32,921 bases of DNA from CAYJXJ01 sp964374095 (GTDB lineage: Bacteria > Elusimicrobiota > Elusimicrobia > UBA1565 > UBA9628): assembly GCA_964374095.1 (NCBI GenBank), contig CAYJXJ010000032.1, forward strand, positions 1 to 32,921, given 5' to 3'. This document shows, one piece after another, positions 23,554 through 31,036 of the stretch. The notes beneath the pieces are model-generated. The model saw nothing but the letters and a program-made list of their open reading frames with translations. It ran no database searches and was not told the origin of the DNA. Each line of letters begins with the position of its first letter. The first letter of the stretch is position 1. The translations under genes and the position numbers were made by a program.

Positions 23554-24336
23554 ATGAACTCGACACCGGAACTCTTGAAGGGCGCCAAAGACGACGGCGA
23601 ACTCTCGGACGCGGCGATGAAGGCCCTCTCGATCCCGGACCTGGGCGCGCAAATCCAGGCCGGGCTGGGAGTGCACCCGGATGACGTCTCGGCGAGCGAA
23701 GTCGTGCTGGTCACGGTCATGATCGACGATTCCGGCTCGATCCGCTTCGGGTCAAACGCCCAGGCGGTGCGGGACGGGCACAACCTGGTGCTCGACGCCC
23801 TCGGAGCATCGAAGCAAAAGGACGGCGTCTTGGTGCACACGCGCTACCTCAATGGGGAGGTGCTCTATCCCTATTGCCTGCTGGGCGCGGCCCTGCGGAT
23901 GGACTCGAAGAACTACGACCCCCAGGGCGGCACGCCTCTCTACGATCAGTCGGTGGTGCTCCTGGGGACGGTGCTCGCCAAGTCGCGGCAGTTCGCCGCG
24001 TCGGGAGTCCCCTCCCGGACGGTGACGCTCATCATCACCGACGGAGCCGACGAGGGCTCGACGCGCTCGCGCGCCAAGGACGTCAAAGCGCTCGTGACCG
24101 ACATGCTCCGGGCGGAGCGCCACATCATCGCCGCCCTGGGCGTCGACGACGGCAGCACCGACTTCCGGGAGGTGTTCCGGGAGATGGGAATTTCGGATCG
24201 CTGGATCCTGACCCCCGGCCACGGGGCCGGCGAAATCCGGCGCGCCTTCCAGGTGTTCTCGCAGTCGGCGGTGCGCGCGAGCGCGGGCTCCGGCAGCTTC
24301 GGCGCCGCCTCGGCGGGCGGCTTTGGGGCGCCTTGA
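23554..24336 (+). CDS. vWA-domain protein, TerY-like
   Basis: A 260-residue single vWA domain with an intact MIDAS metal site: Asp58-x-Ser60-x-Ser62 (IDDSGS), Thr127 (GGTPLYD) and Asp163 (ITDGADEG). About 45 N-terminal residues precede the domain, and a flexible Gly/Ser/Ala tail (SAGSGSFGAASAGGFGAP) follows it. No signal peptide or membrane segment, so it is cytoplasmic. AAGGAGG lies about 8 nt before ATG 23554, 11 nt after the hydrolase stop. TerY-like vWA proteins act with a PP2C phosphatase and a kinase, probably as metal-dependent scaffolds or phosphorylation targets, and this operon contains all three. Confidence 0.87.
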   Translation: MNSTPELLKGAKDDGELSDAAMKALSIPDLGAQIQAGLGVHPDDVSASEVVLVTVMIDDSGSIRFGSNAQAVRDGHNLVLDALGASKQKDGVLVHTRYLNGEVLYPYCLLGAALRMDSKNYDPQGGTPLYDQSVVLLGTVLAKSRQFAASGVPSRTVTLIITDGADEGSTRSRAKDVKALVTDMLRAERHIIAALGVDDGSTDFREVFREMGISDRWILTPGHGAGEIRRAFQVFSQSAVRASAGSGSFGAASAGGFGAP

Positions 24337-24373
24337 CGCGGCCCGGAAATTAGTCGGGGGAAATGTATCGCAA

Positions 24374-24417
24374 AGTTATCCCCGGCGCTTGGAACGTTCC
24401 AAGCGCCGGGGATAACT
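24374..24417. repeat. Perfect 44-nt palindrome
   Basis: Twenty-two-base arms meet without a loop at 24395/24396. The left arm begins AGTTATCCCCGGCGC and ends TTGGAAC. It lies 37 nt after the vWA stop and 45 nt before the NrtR-type gene. There is no T-tract, so a simple terminator role is not obvious. Its CCGGCGCT-x-GGAA core recurs at 30995-31008 and, less exactly, near 32271. Confidence 0.85.
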
Positions 24418-24446
24418 CGAACGGACGCCTGCGGCGGACAATGCGC

Positions 24447-24452
24447 TATACT
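24447..24452 (+). promoter_or_regulatory. Predicted -10 box of the NrtR-type gene
   Basis: TATACT lies 9 nt before ATG 24462. No convincing -35 is seen at the right distance, so the promoter may be weak or activator-dependent. Confidence 0.4.
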
Positions 24453-24461
24453 TTGGGAACC

Positions 24462-25187
24462 ATGCCTGGCGCTCAAGCATCTCCCAATCGCGCCAGGAAC
24501 CATGGGCTCCCGCCCAAGGTGCGCGTCGCCGTCGACATTGTGATTTTCGCGGTCCGGGAGGACCGGCTGAAGGTCCTGCTCATCAAGCGCGGCGTGCCGC
24601 CTTTCGAGGGCCGTTGGGCCATCCCCGGCGGATTCGTCAAGGAAGACGAGGGGCTTGATGAAGCGGCGCGCCGCGAGCTGCATGAGGAAACGGGAGTCTC
24701 CGGGGTGTATCTGGAGCAACTCTGCACCTTCGGCGAGCCCAAACGCGACCCGCGCGGACGAATTCTCTCGGTTGCCTACTTCGCTTTGTTCCCTCCCGAG
24801 CGCGCGGGTACGCCACCGGCCGCCGGGGGAGACGCGAAGGAGGCATCCTGGTTCGACGCCCACAAGCCCCCGGGGCTGGCCTTCGATCATGCGGACATCC
24901 TCAACTACGCGCGCCAACGCCTGCGCTGGAAGCTCGAATGGACGACCGCGGGTTTCGGTCTGTTGCCGAAGAAGTTCACCCTCACCGAACTGCAGAGAGT
25001 CTTTGCGGCGGTGCTGGGCCGCCTCAGCGACAAGCGCAACTTCCGCCGCAAGGTCTTGAGTCTCGGAGTGCTCCGGGGAACCAAGGACCGGCGCGAGGAG
25101 GGGCTGCCGCGGCCCGCGCAACTCTTCGAGTTCTCGGCCGCGCGCTTCGAGAAGCTGCGGGAGCGGGGGGTCCTCTTCCCATTCTGA
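24462..25187 (+). CDS. NrtR-type Nudix transcriptional regulator
   Basis: A 241-residue protein with the two-domain layout of NrtR. The N-terminal Nudix domain has an intact box (GGFVKEDE, then AARRELHEETGV; pattern G-x5-E-x7-REL-x-EE-x-GV). The C-terminal winged helix begins KKFTLTELQRVFAAVLG and includes DKRNFRRKVL and RPAQLFEF. NrtR proteins repress NAD biosynthesis or salvage genes and are released by ADP-ribose or related NAD metabolites. With the complete Nudix box it might also hydrolyse ADP-ribose. ATG 24462 is preferred to 24441 because a TATACT box lies between them. It lies 125 nt after the operon carrying a nicotinamidase-like gene, its likely target. Confidence 0.88.
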   Translation: MPGAQASPNRARNHGLPPKVRVAVDIVIFAVREDRLKVLLIKRGVPPFEGRWAIPGGFVKEDEGLDEAARRELHEETGVSGVYLEQLCTFGEPKRDPRGRILSVAYFALFPPERAGTPPAAGGDAKEASWFDAHKPPGLAFDHADILNYARQRLRWKLEWTTAGFGLLPKKFTLTELQRVFAAVLGRLSDKRNFRRKVLSLGVLRGTKDRREEGLPRPAQLFEFSAARFEKLRERGVLFPF

Positions 25188-25208
25188 GGCCATGACGCAG
25201 CTCTCCTA

Positions 25209-26723
25209 TCAGAAACGGACGATGGGGCTGTCCCGGTTCTGGCCGCGCAGGACCGGAGTCTGGTCGCGGTTCTGGCGCCTGGCCGCGTCCTGCACCCTGG
25301 GCTTGAGATACCGGTAGAGGGACTCGGCCGTGACCGATCCGTCGGGACCCTGGGCCGCCCCGCTCAATCCCTGGAGGAAGTAGTAAGTGAATATCCCATG
25401 GCCCTGCTCGGGCAGGACGCTCGTGATCTCCTGGTCGGAGGCCGCGGCCAACAGGGTCAGCCGGCCCGGGGGAAGCTCGCCCGTGTCGACGCGGGGCACG
25501 AGGGGCCGCGCCCCCGGGGCCAGGACCGAGCGTCCGCCGGCCCCCGAGAAGCAGGCGTCCAGGACCACCATCACCTCCCGGACGCGCAGGGCGCCCAGCT
25601 TCTCATAGAGGCGCCTCAAGGGGTAGCCGGTGCTCTCCAGAAAGTTGGCGTCGCCGTCCCAGGGGACCAGGTAGGCCTCGCCGCTTTTCACCTCGGGGGC
25701 GCCGTGGCCCGAGAAGTAGAACACGACCCGGCCCTCTTCGGAAACCTTCCTGGGCAGCCAGTGCTCGATGAACTTCTCGATGCCCTTGTAGCCGGCCTTG
25801 TCGCCGGTGAGGAGCACCACGTTGCGGCTCGGGAAGCCCAAGGCGATCAAGTGGTCCTGGACCGCCACGGCGTCGCGCTCGGCGAAGGAGGCCTCGGGCA
25901 GCTCCGAGTACTTCCCGATGCCGACCACGAGGGCGAAGTCCCCCGGCCGCTCCGGCAGCCGGCGGAGGGGGCGGTCGATGTCCGAGACAACCGTCCCGGA
26001 AGCCGCGGGCGGGTCCTTCGTCGACTCCCCCGGGGCGGGGACCTTGGCGTTGGACGGTCGAGTCCTGGACTTGAGGGGCTTGAGAAGCCCGATGGCGGCC
26101 TCGGCCCGGGCCCGGCACCCCTGCCTCTCCGTCTCCGCCACCAGCCCCGTTCCCTTCACCATCCGGGCGCAGGAGCCGGACTCGAGGGACATCGCCTCGA
26201 GCGCCAGATCCACGTCACCACCCCTCGCGACGAGGAGGGCGATGATGGGATCAAAGCCGCGGTGGGCGGCCAGAGCCAGGCTGGTCCAGCGGTTGGCCAT
26301 CCGCGGAGGGATCTCGTCAACGTCCGCGCCCGCGTCGAGCAAGGCTTCGGCCAGATCGCGCTCCCCCGCCTCCACGGCCGCGCGCAAGGCGCCCGGGCAG
26401 GCGCTTGGCGCGCCTTGGCGCTCCCCGCATTTGCGCAGCAGCAGGCGCAGGGCCTCGCGCCGAGCCCGGCCCCTGGCCCCGTGCCGGGGCGCAACATACT
26501 CAGCGAGCATGTTGTAGTGGGGCTTCCCGTACCTGTCGAGCTCGGCAGGTTCCGCGCCCGCGGCGAGGAGAGTCTGGACCGCGTCCACATTTCCTTCCCA
26601 CGCGGCCTTCTGGAGGGGAGTGACGGCGGCGCAGCCCAGGAAGACGGCCAGGGCGGCAAGGGCGGGCGCAACGCGGGCAGGGGTAGGATGAAGGGCCGCG
26701 GCGGGCGTTGGCCTATCTGTCAT
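25209..26723 (-). CDS. Ankyrin-repeat caspase-family (C14) protease, probable lipoprotein
   Basis: A 504-residue protein. The N-terminus has a hydrophobic export segment ending FLGC near residue 31, a possible lipobox. Ankyrin-like repeats follow (TPLQKAAWEGNVDAVQTLLA, ALRAAVEAGERDLAEALLDA, SLALAAHRGFDPIIALLVAR) up to about residue 200. A linker leads to a caspase p20-like domain from about 260: FALVVGIGKY, then His340 in FSGHGAPE and Cys391 in LDACFSG, both catalytic residues intact. It would cleave after basic or acidic residues, on the outer side of the inner membrane or at the outer membrane if the lipobox is used. It is convergent with the NrtR-type gene. A decayed relative lies at 31037-31340. 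Confidence 0.87.
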   Translation of the reverse strand: MTDRPTPAAALHPTPARVAPALAALAVFLGCAAVTPLQKAAWEGNVDAVQTLLAAGAEPAELDRYGKPHYNMLAEYVAPRHGARGRARREALRLLLRKCGERQGAPSACPGALRAAVEAGERDLAEALLDAGADVDEIPPRMANRWTSLALAAHRGFDPIIALLVARGGDVDLALEAMSLESGSCARMVKGTGLVAETERQGCRARAEAAIGLLKPLKSRTRPSNAKVPAPGESTKDPPAASGTVVSDIDRPLRRLPERPGDFALVVGIGKYSELPEASFAERDAVAVQDHLIALGFPSRNVVLLTGDKAGYKGIEKFIEHWLPRKVSEEGRVVFYFSGHGAPEVKSGEAYLVPWDGDANFLESTGYPLRRLYEKLGALRVREVMVVLDACFSGAGGRSVLAPGARPLVPRVDTGELPPGRLTLLAAASDQEITSVLPEQGHGIFTYYFLQGLSGAAQGPDGSVTAESLYRYLKPRVQDAARRQNRDQTPVLRGQNRDSPIVRF

Positions 26724-26735
26724 TCACACTGTGAA
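26723..26735. repeat. 13-bp palindrome between divergent genes
   Basis: TTCACA-C-TGTGAA begins at the start codon of the caspase gene and lies ahead of the zinc-ribbon gene. The size and position would suit a small operator, but no regulator is indicated. Confidence 0.35.
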
Positions 26736-26778
26736 GATGTTTGTATTATTTACGAGTGATCGCGTGCTTAGGTCCGCT

Positions 26779-27081
26779 ATGGGTCATCTCGACGCCCGGT
26801 CCATGAAAGCGGCACGGACCGAGATCGTCTGTCCAGCCTGCAGGCAGGTGAACGTCCGCGCCGGCGGCTGGCGAGGGATCTTCAACCCACGAGACTCCGA
26901 GCGTTGCACCTTCTGCGCAGTCTCCCTCAAGACCGGAGAAAGAGACCGCTGGGCCCTTATCCATGGGTCCTTCATGATCTTCGGCGTGTACTTCATCCAT
27001 GCCGTTGCGGTCGGGGGAGCGGCCCTCATCGTCGCGGGGCTCGTCCGGCCTGAGCCTCTCCCAGTCCTCATAAGCCGTTAG
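26779..27081 (+). CDS. Small zinc-ribbon membrane protein
   Basis: About 100 residues: a treble-clef or zinc-ribbon-like Cys pair set (VCPACRQVNVR, then RCTFC) followed by two hydrophobic stretches (LIHGSFMIFGVYFIHAVAVG and AALIVAGLV). The start is not decided: GTG 26731, ATG 26737, ATG 26779 and ATG 26803 are all in frame. I list 26779 because a TATTAT box lies at 26744-26749. No homologue is recognised. It diverges from the caspase gene, with a TTCACA-C-TGTGAA palindrome (26723-26735) between them at the caspase start codon. Confidence 0.55.
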   Translation: MGHLDARSMKAARTEIVCPACRQVNVRAGGWRGIFNPRDSERCTFCAVSLKTGERDRWALIHGSFMIFGVYFIHAVAVGGAALIVAGLVRPEPLPVLISR

Positions 27082-27224
27082 GATCCGTCCACAAATGACA
27101 GGCTCGTAGCTCATTATGTTATTATGAAAGGCCCCGGCGGCGAGGATGGGATGACGGAGCTTTTTCATGGGTTCATCTCCTGAAGAGCGGTCGGCGCGGA
27201 AATCTTCGTTTCTTCGACTGTAAC

Positions 27225-27584
27225 TCAGGCGATGATGAGGGGGAGAGGCTTGAGCTCCCTCTTGAGCGGATCGAGGGCCAGGCCGAGGGACTCGAGCGTG
27301 AAGGCTCCCAAAAGCAGGATGTCTCCATCCTCGCCGAATACCACGTCCGCCCCGCCGACCTTCCCCTGGAACCTGAATAGCGCGATGCCCTTCTTACGCT
27401 TGATTTTTTCGCCGTTGGCCAGGGTGAAGGTCTCCACCGCCACCGGCGCGATGCCCAATTTCTTGAGGATTTTCTTCGGAACAACCGAATATATGGCGCC
27501 CGAGTCAACGAGGAAGTCCACCGGCACCGTTTTTTTGGGCCGGGCGGGGTTGCCGACCTCCACGGTCACGGTGGTCAGTCCCAT
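27225..27584 (-). CDS. Retropepsin-like (clan AA) aspartic protease
   Basis: A 119-residue protein with the single-domain aspartyl protease pattern: VPVDFLVDSGAIYSVVP (DSG in place of DTG) near residues 25-41, and a second hydrophobic-hydrophobic-Gly motif ILLLGAFTLESLGL near 90-103. Such proteins work as homodimers. No export signal, so it is cytoplasmic; substrate unknown. ATG 27584 (MGLTTVTV) is set by an extended -10 (TGCTATACT) ending 7 nt before. An upstream in-frame ATG at 27731 would include promoter sequence and low-complexity residues. It is flanked by a convergent zinc-ribbon gene on one side. Confidence 0.8.
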   Translation of the reverse strand: MGLTTVTVEVGNPARPKKTVPVDFLVDSGAIYSVVPKKILKKLGIAPVAVETFTLANGEKIKRKKGIALFRFQGKVGGADVVFGEDGDILLLGAFTLESLGLALDPLKRELKPLPLIIA

Positions 27585-27591
27585 ACTCAGG

Positions 27592-27620
27592 AGTATAGCA
27601 GATGGACCCGGCACGGACAA
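27592..27620 (-). promoter_or_regulatory. Promoter of the retropepsin-like gene
   Basis: On the minus strand TTGTCC (27620-27615) and TATACT (27597-27592) are 17 bp apart, and the -10 is extended (TGC before it). The ATG follows after 7 nt, so a leaderless mRNA is predicted. Confidence 0.55.
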
Positions 27621-27714
27621 GGACAGGCGGGCGCGCAAGGCGGGCGAAGACACCGGCTTTCCGAGCATGGGCGGCGTGGCCGGGAAATCGACGACCCCGA
27701 TGGGGGACTGACCC

Positions 27715-29163
27715 CTACTCCCGCGCCCCAATCGCCCCCGTCAGCCGCCCAAGCCAGTAGGCCGCGAGGAAATCCAGCGGCGCGAAGGCCTGCGGGGGCC
27801 GCCGCCGGTAGTCCGTGAAGTCATCCATGGCATAGGCCGAGCGCTGCCAGACGAAATCCGCGGGCGGCCGCTGCCAAATGGGAAGGGGCTGGGCGGGGAG
27901 CTTGCGGAAGGTCACGGGCCAGCGCACCATCGGCACGCCGGGTCGGCGCGAATTGTCGGCCCGGCGCTTGAGCTTGGAGAAGGGGTAGCGCCACTCGCGC
28001 AGCGGCACCTTGGCGGCTGCGGACCGCCGCCCGAGCCCGTCGAGATACGCCGCCACTTCGGGGTCCGCCGCGGCCGTCGTGGCGAGCTCGGGACGCCTGG
28101 CGAAGGCCCAGCGCAGGAGGTAGACCCAAAAGGAATTTCCCATCTTTCCGGTGAGGCGGTCGAGGTGCGCCGCGCCCCGCGCGTAGATGAGCCAGCGGCG
28201 CGAGTCGTTCTCGGCGAGCAATGCCGAGGCCAGGGCCAGATGCCCGATGTTGTGATTGGTGCTCATGTTGCGCGACAAAAAGGGACCCGAGGCGTAGGCC
28301 GCCCAACGGTGGAGTCCTTCCTCAATGAAGGCGTCATGCGCCTGCCGGAAGCGCTCTCCCCGTCCGTGCCGGTCGAGGGTCTTGAGGACCGCAAGGGTCG
28401 AAAGCAGGCCGCTGGTCGAGTTCAGCACGCGGCCCCCCAAGGAGCAGAAGCGGGTCGGCCTGCCGTCGGAGTTTCGCAGGACCCAGCCGCCCTCCGCCAC
28501 CGTGTCGGCGAAGCGCTCGAGGAGCTCGAGGATGTCTTCGCGCCGCGCCGGCAGGAGTTCCAGGGCCACCAAGCAGCCGAAGACCCACCCCGAGGCCGAG
28601 TCGATCGACGCGTCCTCTTTCCACTGCCAGCCCCCGGCGCGAAAATACCATCGGCCGCCGGGTTCGGCTGGGATGTCGTCGGGAAAGACCGCCCGGGCGA
28701 TGGGCCGGCCGCGCCCGGCCAGCAGGCCCAAACCCTCGAGGGCCGCCTCCGCCCGCCGCCGATTCTCGGCGGATGGATCGAGTTCGAAGTGCCAGGCGGC
28801 CGCCGCGGCGTAAACCCCCTGCCAGAGGCAGGCGTCGCCCAGCTCCACCGGCGGGGTGATGATGGAGAAGAGCCTCCCGTCATGGAGAAGGAAGCGGCGG
28901 CGCAGATCCTCGAGCATCTCCCCCGCCTGGAGCCGCAAGGGGCGGGCATCCGCCGGTTCGGGGGCGCGGGTGAATTCAGGGTGGGGATCCAAACCCAAGT
29001 GCACCCGGTCCCAACGCCGGAGGATCGCCAGCAGCGTCCGAGCCGCGGGACCGCGCAGCCTCGCGGGCCCGGCCGCGAGGACCGCGCCCCACGCCAGAGC
29101 CGCCGCCAAGGCCAGGCGGCCGACCCATCGGCCGACCGATCTCGCTCGGCGAGCATGAGTCAT
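27715..29163 (-). CDS. Membrane-anchored alpha-helical barrel-like protein of unknown function
   Basis: A 482-residue protein with a basic N-terminus and one hydrophobic segment (LALAAALAWGAVLAAGPA, about residues 17-34), giving a signal anchor. The remainder is helical, with repeated WxF/aromatic and GD/DS motifs (DACLWQGVYAAAAAWHFE, DASIDSASGWVFGCLVALEL, NSTSGLLSTLAVLKTLDRHG) spaced like an alpha/alpha barrel of glycan-acting enzymes. I cannot name a catalytic pair. It begins 10 nt after the stop of the Omp85-like gene, so they form an operon. A link to surface glycans or envelope assembly is inferred only. Confidence 0.65.
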   Translation of the reverse strand: MTHARRARSVGRWVGRLALAAALAWGAVLAAGPARLRGPAARTLLAILRRWDRVHLGLDPHPEFTRAPEPADARPLRLQAGEMLEDLRRRFLLHDGRLFSIITPPVELGDACLWQGVYAAAAAWHFELDPSAENRRRAEAALEGLGLLAGRGRPIARAVFPDDIPAEPGGRWYFRAGGWQWKEDASIDSASGWVFGCLVALELLPARREDILELLERFADTVAEGGWVLRNSDGRPTRFCSLGGRVLNSTSGLLSTLAVLKTLDRHGRGERFRQAHDAFIEEGLHRWAAYASGPFLSRNMSTNHNIGHLALASALLAENDSRRWLIYARGAAHLDRLTGKMGNSFWVYLLRWAFARRPELATTAAADPEVAAYLDGLGRRSAAAKVPLREWRYPFSKLKRRADNSRRPGVPMVRWPVTFRKLPAQPLPIWQRPPADFVWQRSAYAMDDFTDYRRRPPQAFAPLDFLAAYWLGRLTGAIGARE

Positions 29164-29173
29164 GGGTCGGGGT

Positions 29174-30844
29174 TCAGAACGCCTGGCCGGTCAGGATCGA
29201 GACCGACAGCGGGACGGAGCGTCCGGTGTTGAAGGCATAGGCCACGTCGATGCGGACGGGATTGCCGGCGCCGCCGCGCGTGGATGCCAGGCGCAGCCCC
29301 GCGCCGATGCTCGTGCGAACCTGGGTGAAGCTCAGATCCTCGGTCTCCCGCCAGGCCGCCCCCGAATCCAGAAAGACCACGCCTCCGATGGCGACCAGCT
29401 TGAACGCCTCGGGAAAGAACAGGATGCGGTCCTCGACGTTGACGAGGATGCGGCGGTTGCCGGAGAACTGCTTGAGCCCGTAGCCGCGCAAGCCTTCCTC
29501 TTCCCCCAGCCGAAATGAGTCCGGAGGCTTCAAGCGGTAGCCGTGGTCGAAGGCCGCGTGCAAGGCAAGGGTTTGGCGCCACGGCGCCGTCCGGTAGTAC
29601 TCCCCTCCCAGGCGCCAACTCAGGCTCTTGGCGTCCAGGCCGACGTACGAGCTGGAGTAGGCGCTCTCCAGCAGTCCGAAGTGCCCGGGGCCGAAGGAAT
29701 GGCCCTTGGTCAGGCGGAAGCTCGGGGAGTAGGATCCGGAACTCGATCCGAGGAATTTCGGCCTGCCCCCCAGCCCCAAGGCCAGGGTCCAGCCCATGTT
29801 GTAGTCCTCGTCCCGGCCGAGCTTGCGGATGTTCTGTTCCTTTATGAAATCGAGATGTTCACGGTTGAAAATCACATCCAAGGAGGTGGAACGGCTGGCT
29901 TCCTGCCCCGCGGGGATCATGGATTCTCCCGGGATGGACTCGAGGCGGGTCCGGCTGTGGGAGACCGCGGTCTTGACCCGGCGCACCAGCCTCGGCGATG
30001 ACCCGAGGGAGACTCCCCACGAGAGCGAGCCGTCCCGGGTGATCCTGCGCATCTTGCCGTCGGGCTTGATGGCGTTCTCGCCCAGAACCCGCTCGTCGCG
30101 GTAAGACCCCGCCAAGGCCAGGAAGGTCTTGGCGATCGAGGCGTAAAAGGGCTTGGCGATCGAAAACTTGAAGGCTCGGGCTTCCTCGTCATGGATCACG
30201 ACGGCCTCGGCTTCCAGACGCTGGCCCAGGAACTGGGGATCTCCGTAGGAGTAGCGTCTCTCGACCGCGGAAAAACCCTGGCCGTAGGTCGCGTTCATGG
30301 ACTTGCCCAGGCCCAGGACGTTGCCGTCCTGAAGCCCCGCCCTCCAGGAGTTCTTGTCTCCCGCGCGCTTGTAGGAGGCCGTCGGCTCAAAGGTCCAGTT
30401 GTCCCAGGTAGTGACAGTGACGTCGACCACGCCGTCCTTGGGCGCAGCCGCCTCCACCTTCACGCGGCGCAGGAAGCCGAATCTTCGGAGAATGCGCTCG
30501 CTCTCCCGCAGGAGGGCGGGATCGTAGGGGTCGCCCTCGCCGAAGAGGAGCTCGCGCTCGACCACGAACTCCCGGGTGTCGGGATGGAGCCTATTGACGA
30601 CCTTATGGAAGCTCTTGGACTCGCTCGGGGCCGCGGGGTCGAAGACGTCCTTGACGACGATGGTCACGGTCCCGATGCGCCATGTTTCGCCGGGCGCCGG
30701 GGTCGTGCTGATCCGCGCCGGAGCCGGCGGCGCCGCGGTCGAGAAGGACGGGGGCTCGCCGAAGGCCGCGGGTTCCTGAGCCCAGGCGCCGCCCACGGCG
30801 GCCGCCGACAGGAAAACGGCTGGAATCACGCGCCCAATGAACAT
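29174..30844 (-). CDS. Omp85/BamA-superfamily outer-membrane protein
   Basis: A 556-residue protein: signal peptide (MFIGRVIPAVFLSAAAVGG, cleaved near AWAQ), a Pro/Ala linker, and at least one POTRA-like unit (TVTIVVKDVFD through RRFGFLRRVKVEAAAPKDG, about residues 50-155). A beta-barrel fills the rest. The LRGYGLKQFSGNRR segment near residue 480 is the Omp85 'RGY/RGF' signature of the lumen loop. It ends in ILTGQAF with a terminal Phe, as barrels do. It is shorter than BamA (about 800 residues), so it is a secondary Omp85 such as a TamA- or surface-antigen-like protein. ATG 30844 is chosen for the signal peptide, with TACAAT 10 nt before. Confidence 0.82.
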   Translation of the reverse strand: MFIGRVIPAVFLSAAAVGGAWAQEPAAFGEPPSFSTAAPPAPARISTTPAPGETWRIGTVTIVVKDVFDPAAPSESKSFHKVVNRLHPDTREFVVERELLFGEGDPYDPALLRESERILRRFGFLRRVKVEAAAPKDGVVDVTVTTWDNWTFEPTASYKRAGDKNSWRAGLQDGNVLGLGKSMNATYGQGFSAVERRYSYGDPQFLGQRLEAEAVVIHDEEARAFKFSIAKPFYASIAKTFLALAGSYRDERVLGENAIKPDGKMRRITRDGSLSWGVSLGSSPRLVRRVKTAVSHSRTRLESIPGESMIPAGQEASRSTSLDVIFNREHLDFIKEQNIRKLGRDEDYNMGWTLALGLGGRPKFLGSSSGSYSPSFRLTKGHSFGPGHFGLLESAYSSSYVGLDAKSLSWRLGGEYYRTAPWRQTLALHAAFDHGYRLKPPDSFRLGEEEGLRGYGLKQFSGNRRILVNVEDRILFFPEAFKLVAIGGVVFLDSGAAWRETEDLSFTQVRTSIGAGLRLASTRGGAGNPVRIDVAYAFNTGRSVPLSVSILTGQAF

Positions 30845-30854
30845 AGCGGGGACT

Positions 30855-30860
30855 ATTGTA
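30855..30860 (-). promoter_or_regulatory. Predicted -10 box of the Omp85-like operon
   Basis: The minus strand reads TACAAT, ending 10 nt before ATG 30844. No good -35 is visible. Confidence 0.35.
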
Positions 30861-30901
30861 CGTCTTGTTTCCCCCTCAGGGAACCTCACACGGGGCTCAG
30901 G

Positions 30902-31016
30902 AACAATTACTCCCAGCGCCGGTGCGTGTCGCCCGCGGTCCGGTGAGACGGTCACCTCCACCGGTGGAGGCAACCCCCCTTACCAGCTCCGCACCCCGGC
31001 GCTGGGAATAATTGTC
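30902..31016. repeat. Long imperfect inverted repeat with inner palindrome
   Basis: Left arm 30902-30926 (ACAATTACTCCCAGCGCCGG plus TGCG) pairs with 30990-31016 (CGCACCCCGGCGCTGGGAAT plus AATTGT), with one transition and a 2-nt bulge. Between the arms lies a perfect 16-bp palindrome CCTCCACCGGTGGAGG (30955-30970), copy 2 of the dispersed dyad. The whole lies upstream of the Omp85-like gene and behind the caspase remnant. It has no coding content. Confidence 0.7.
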
Positions 31017-31036
31017 GAACGAAGGCTGTCTCAATT

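Noticed and set aside
24374..24417. Palindrome as a rho-independent terminator of the vWA operon
   Set aside because: The arms are GC-rich enough, but no T-run follows on either strand and there is no loop.
20068..25187. Classification of the block as a tellurite-resistance (Ter) operon
   Set aside because: No TerB, TerC, TerD/E or TerF-like genes are present. Only the TerY-P-type triad is shared, so tellurite resistance is not claimed.
26746..27168. Minus-strand frame starting ATGAAAAAGCTCCG with a good GGAG site at 27168
   Set aside because: The first about 20 residues look like a real start, but the rest is antisense to the zinc-ribbon membrane protein, whose Cys pairs and membrane helices are coherent. 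At most it is a broken gene start.
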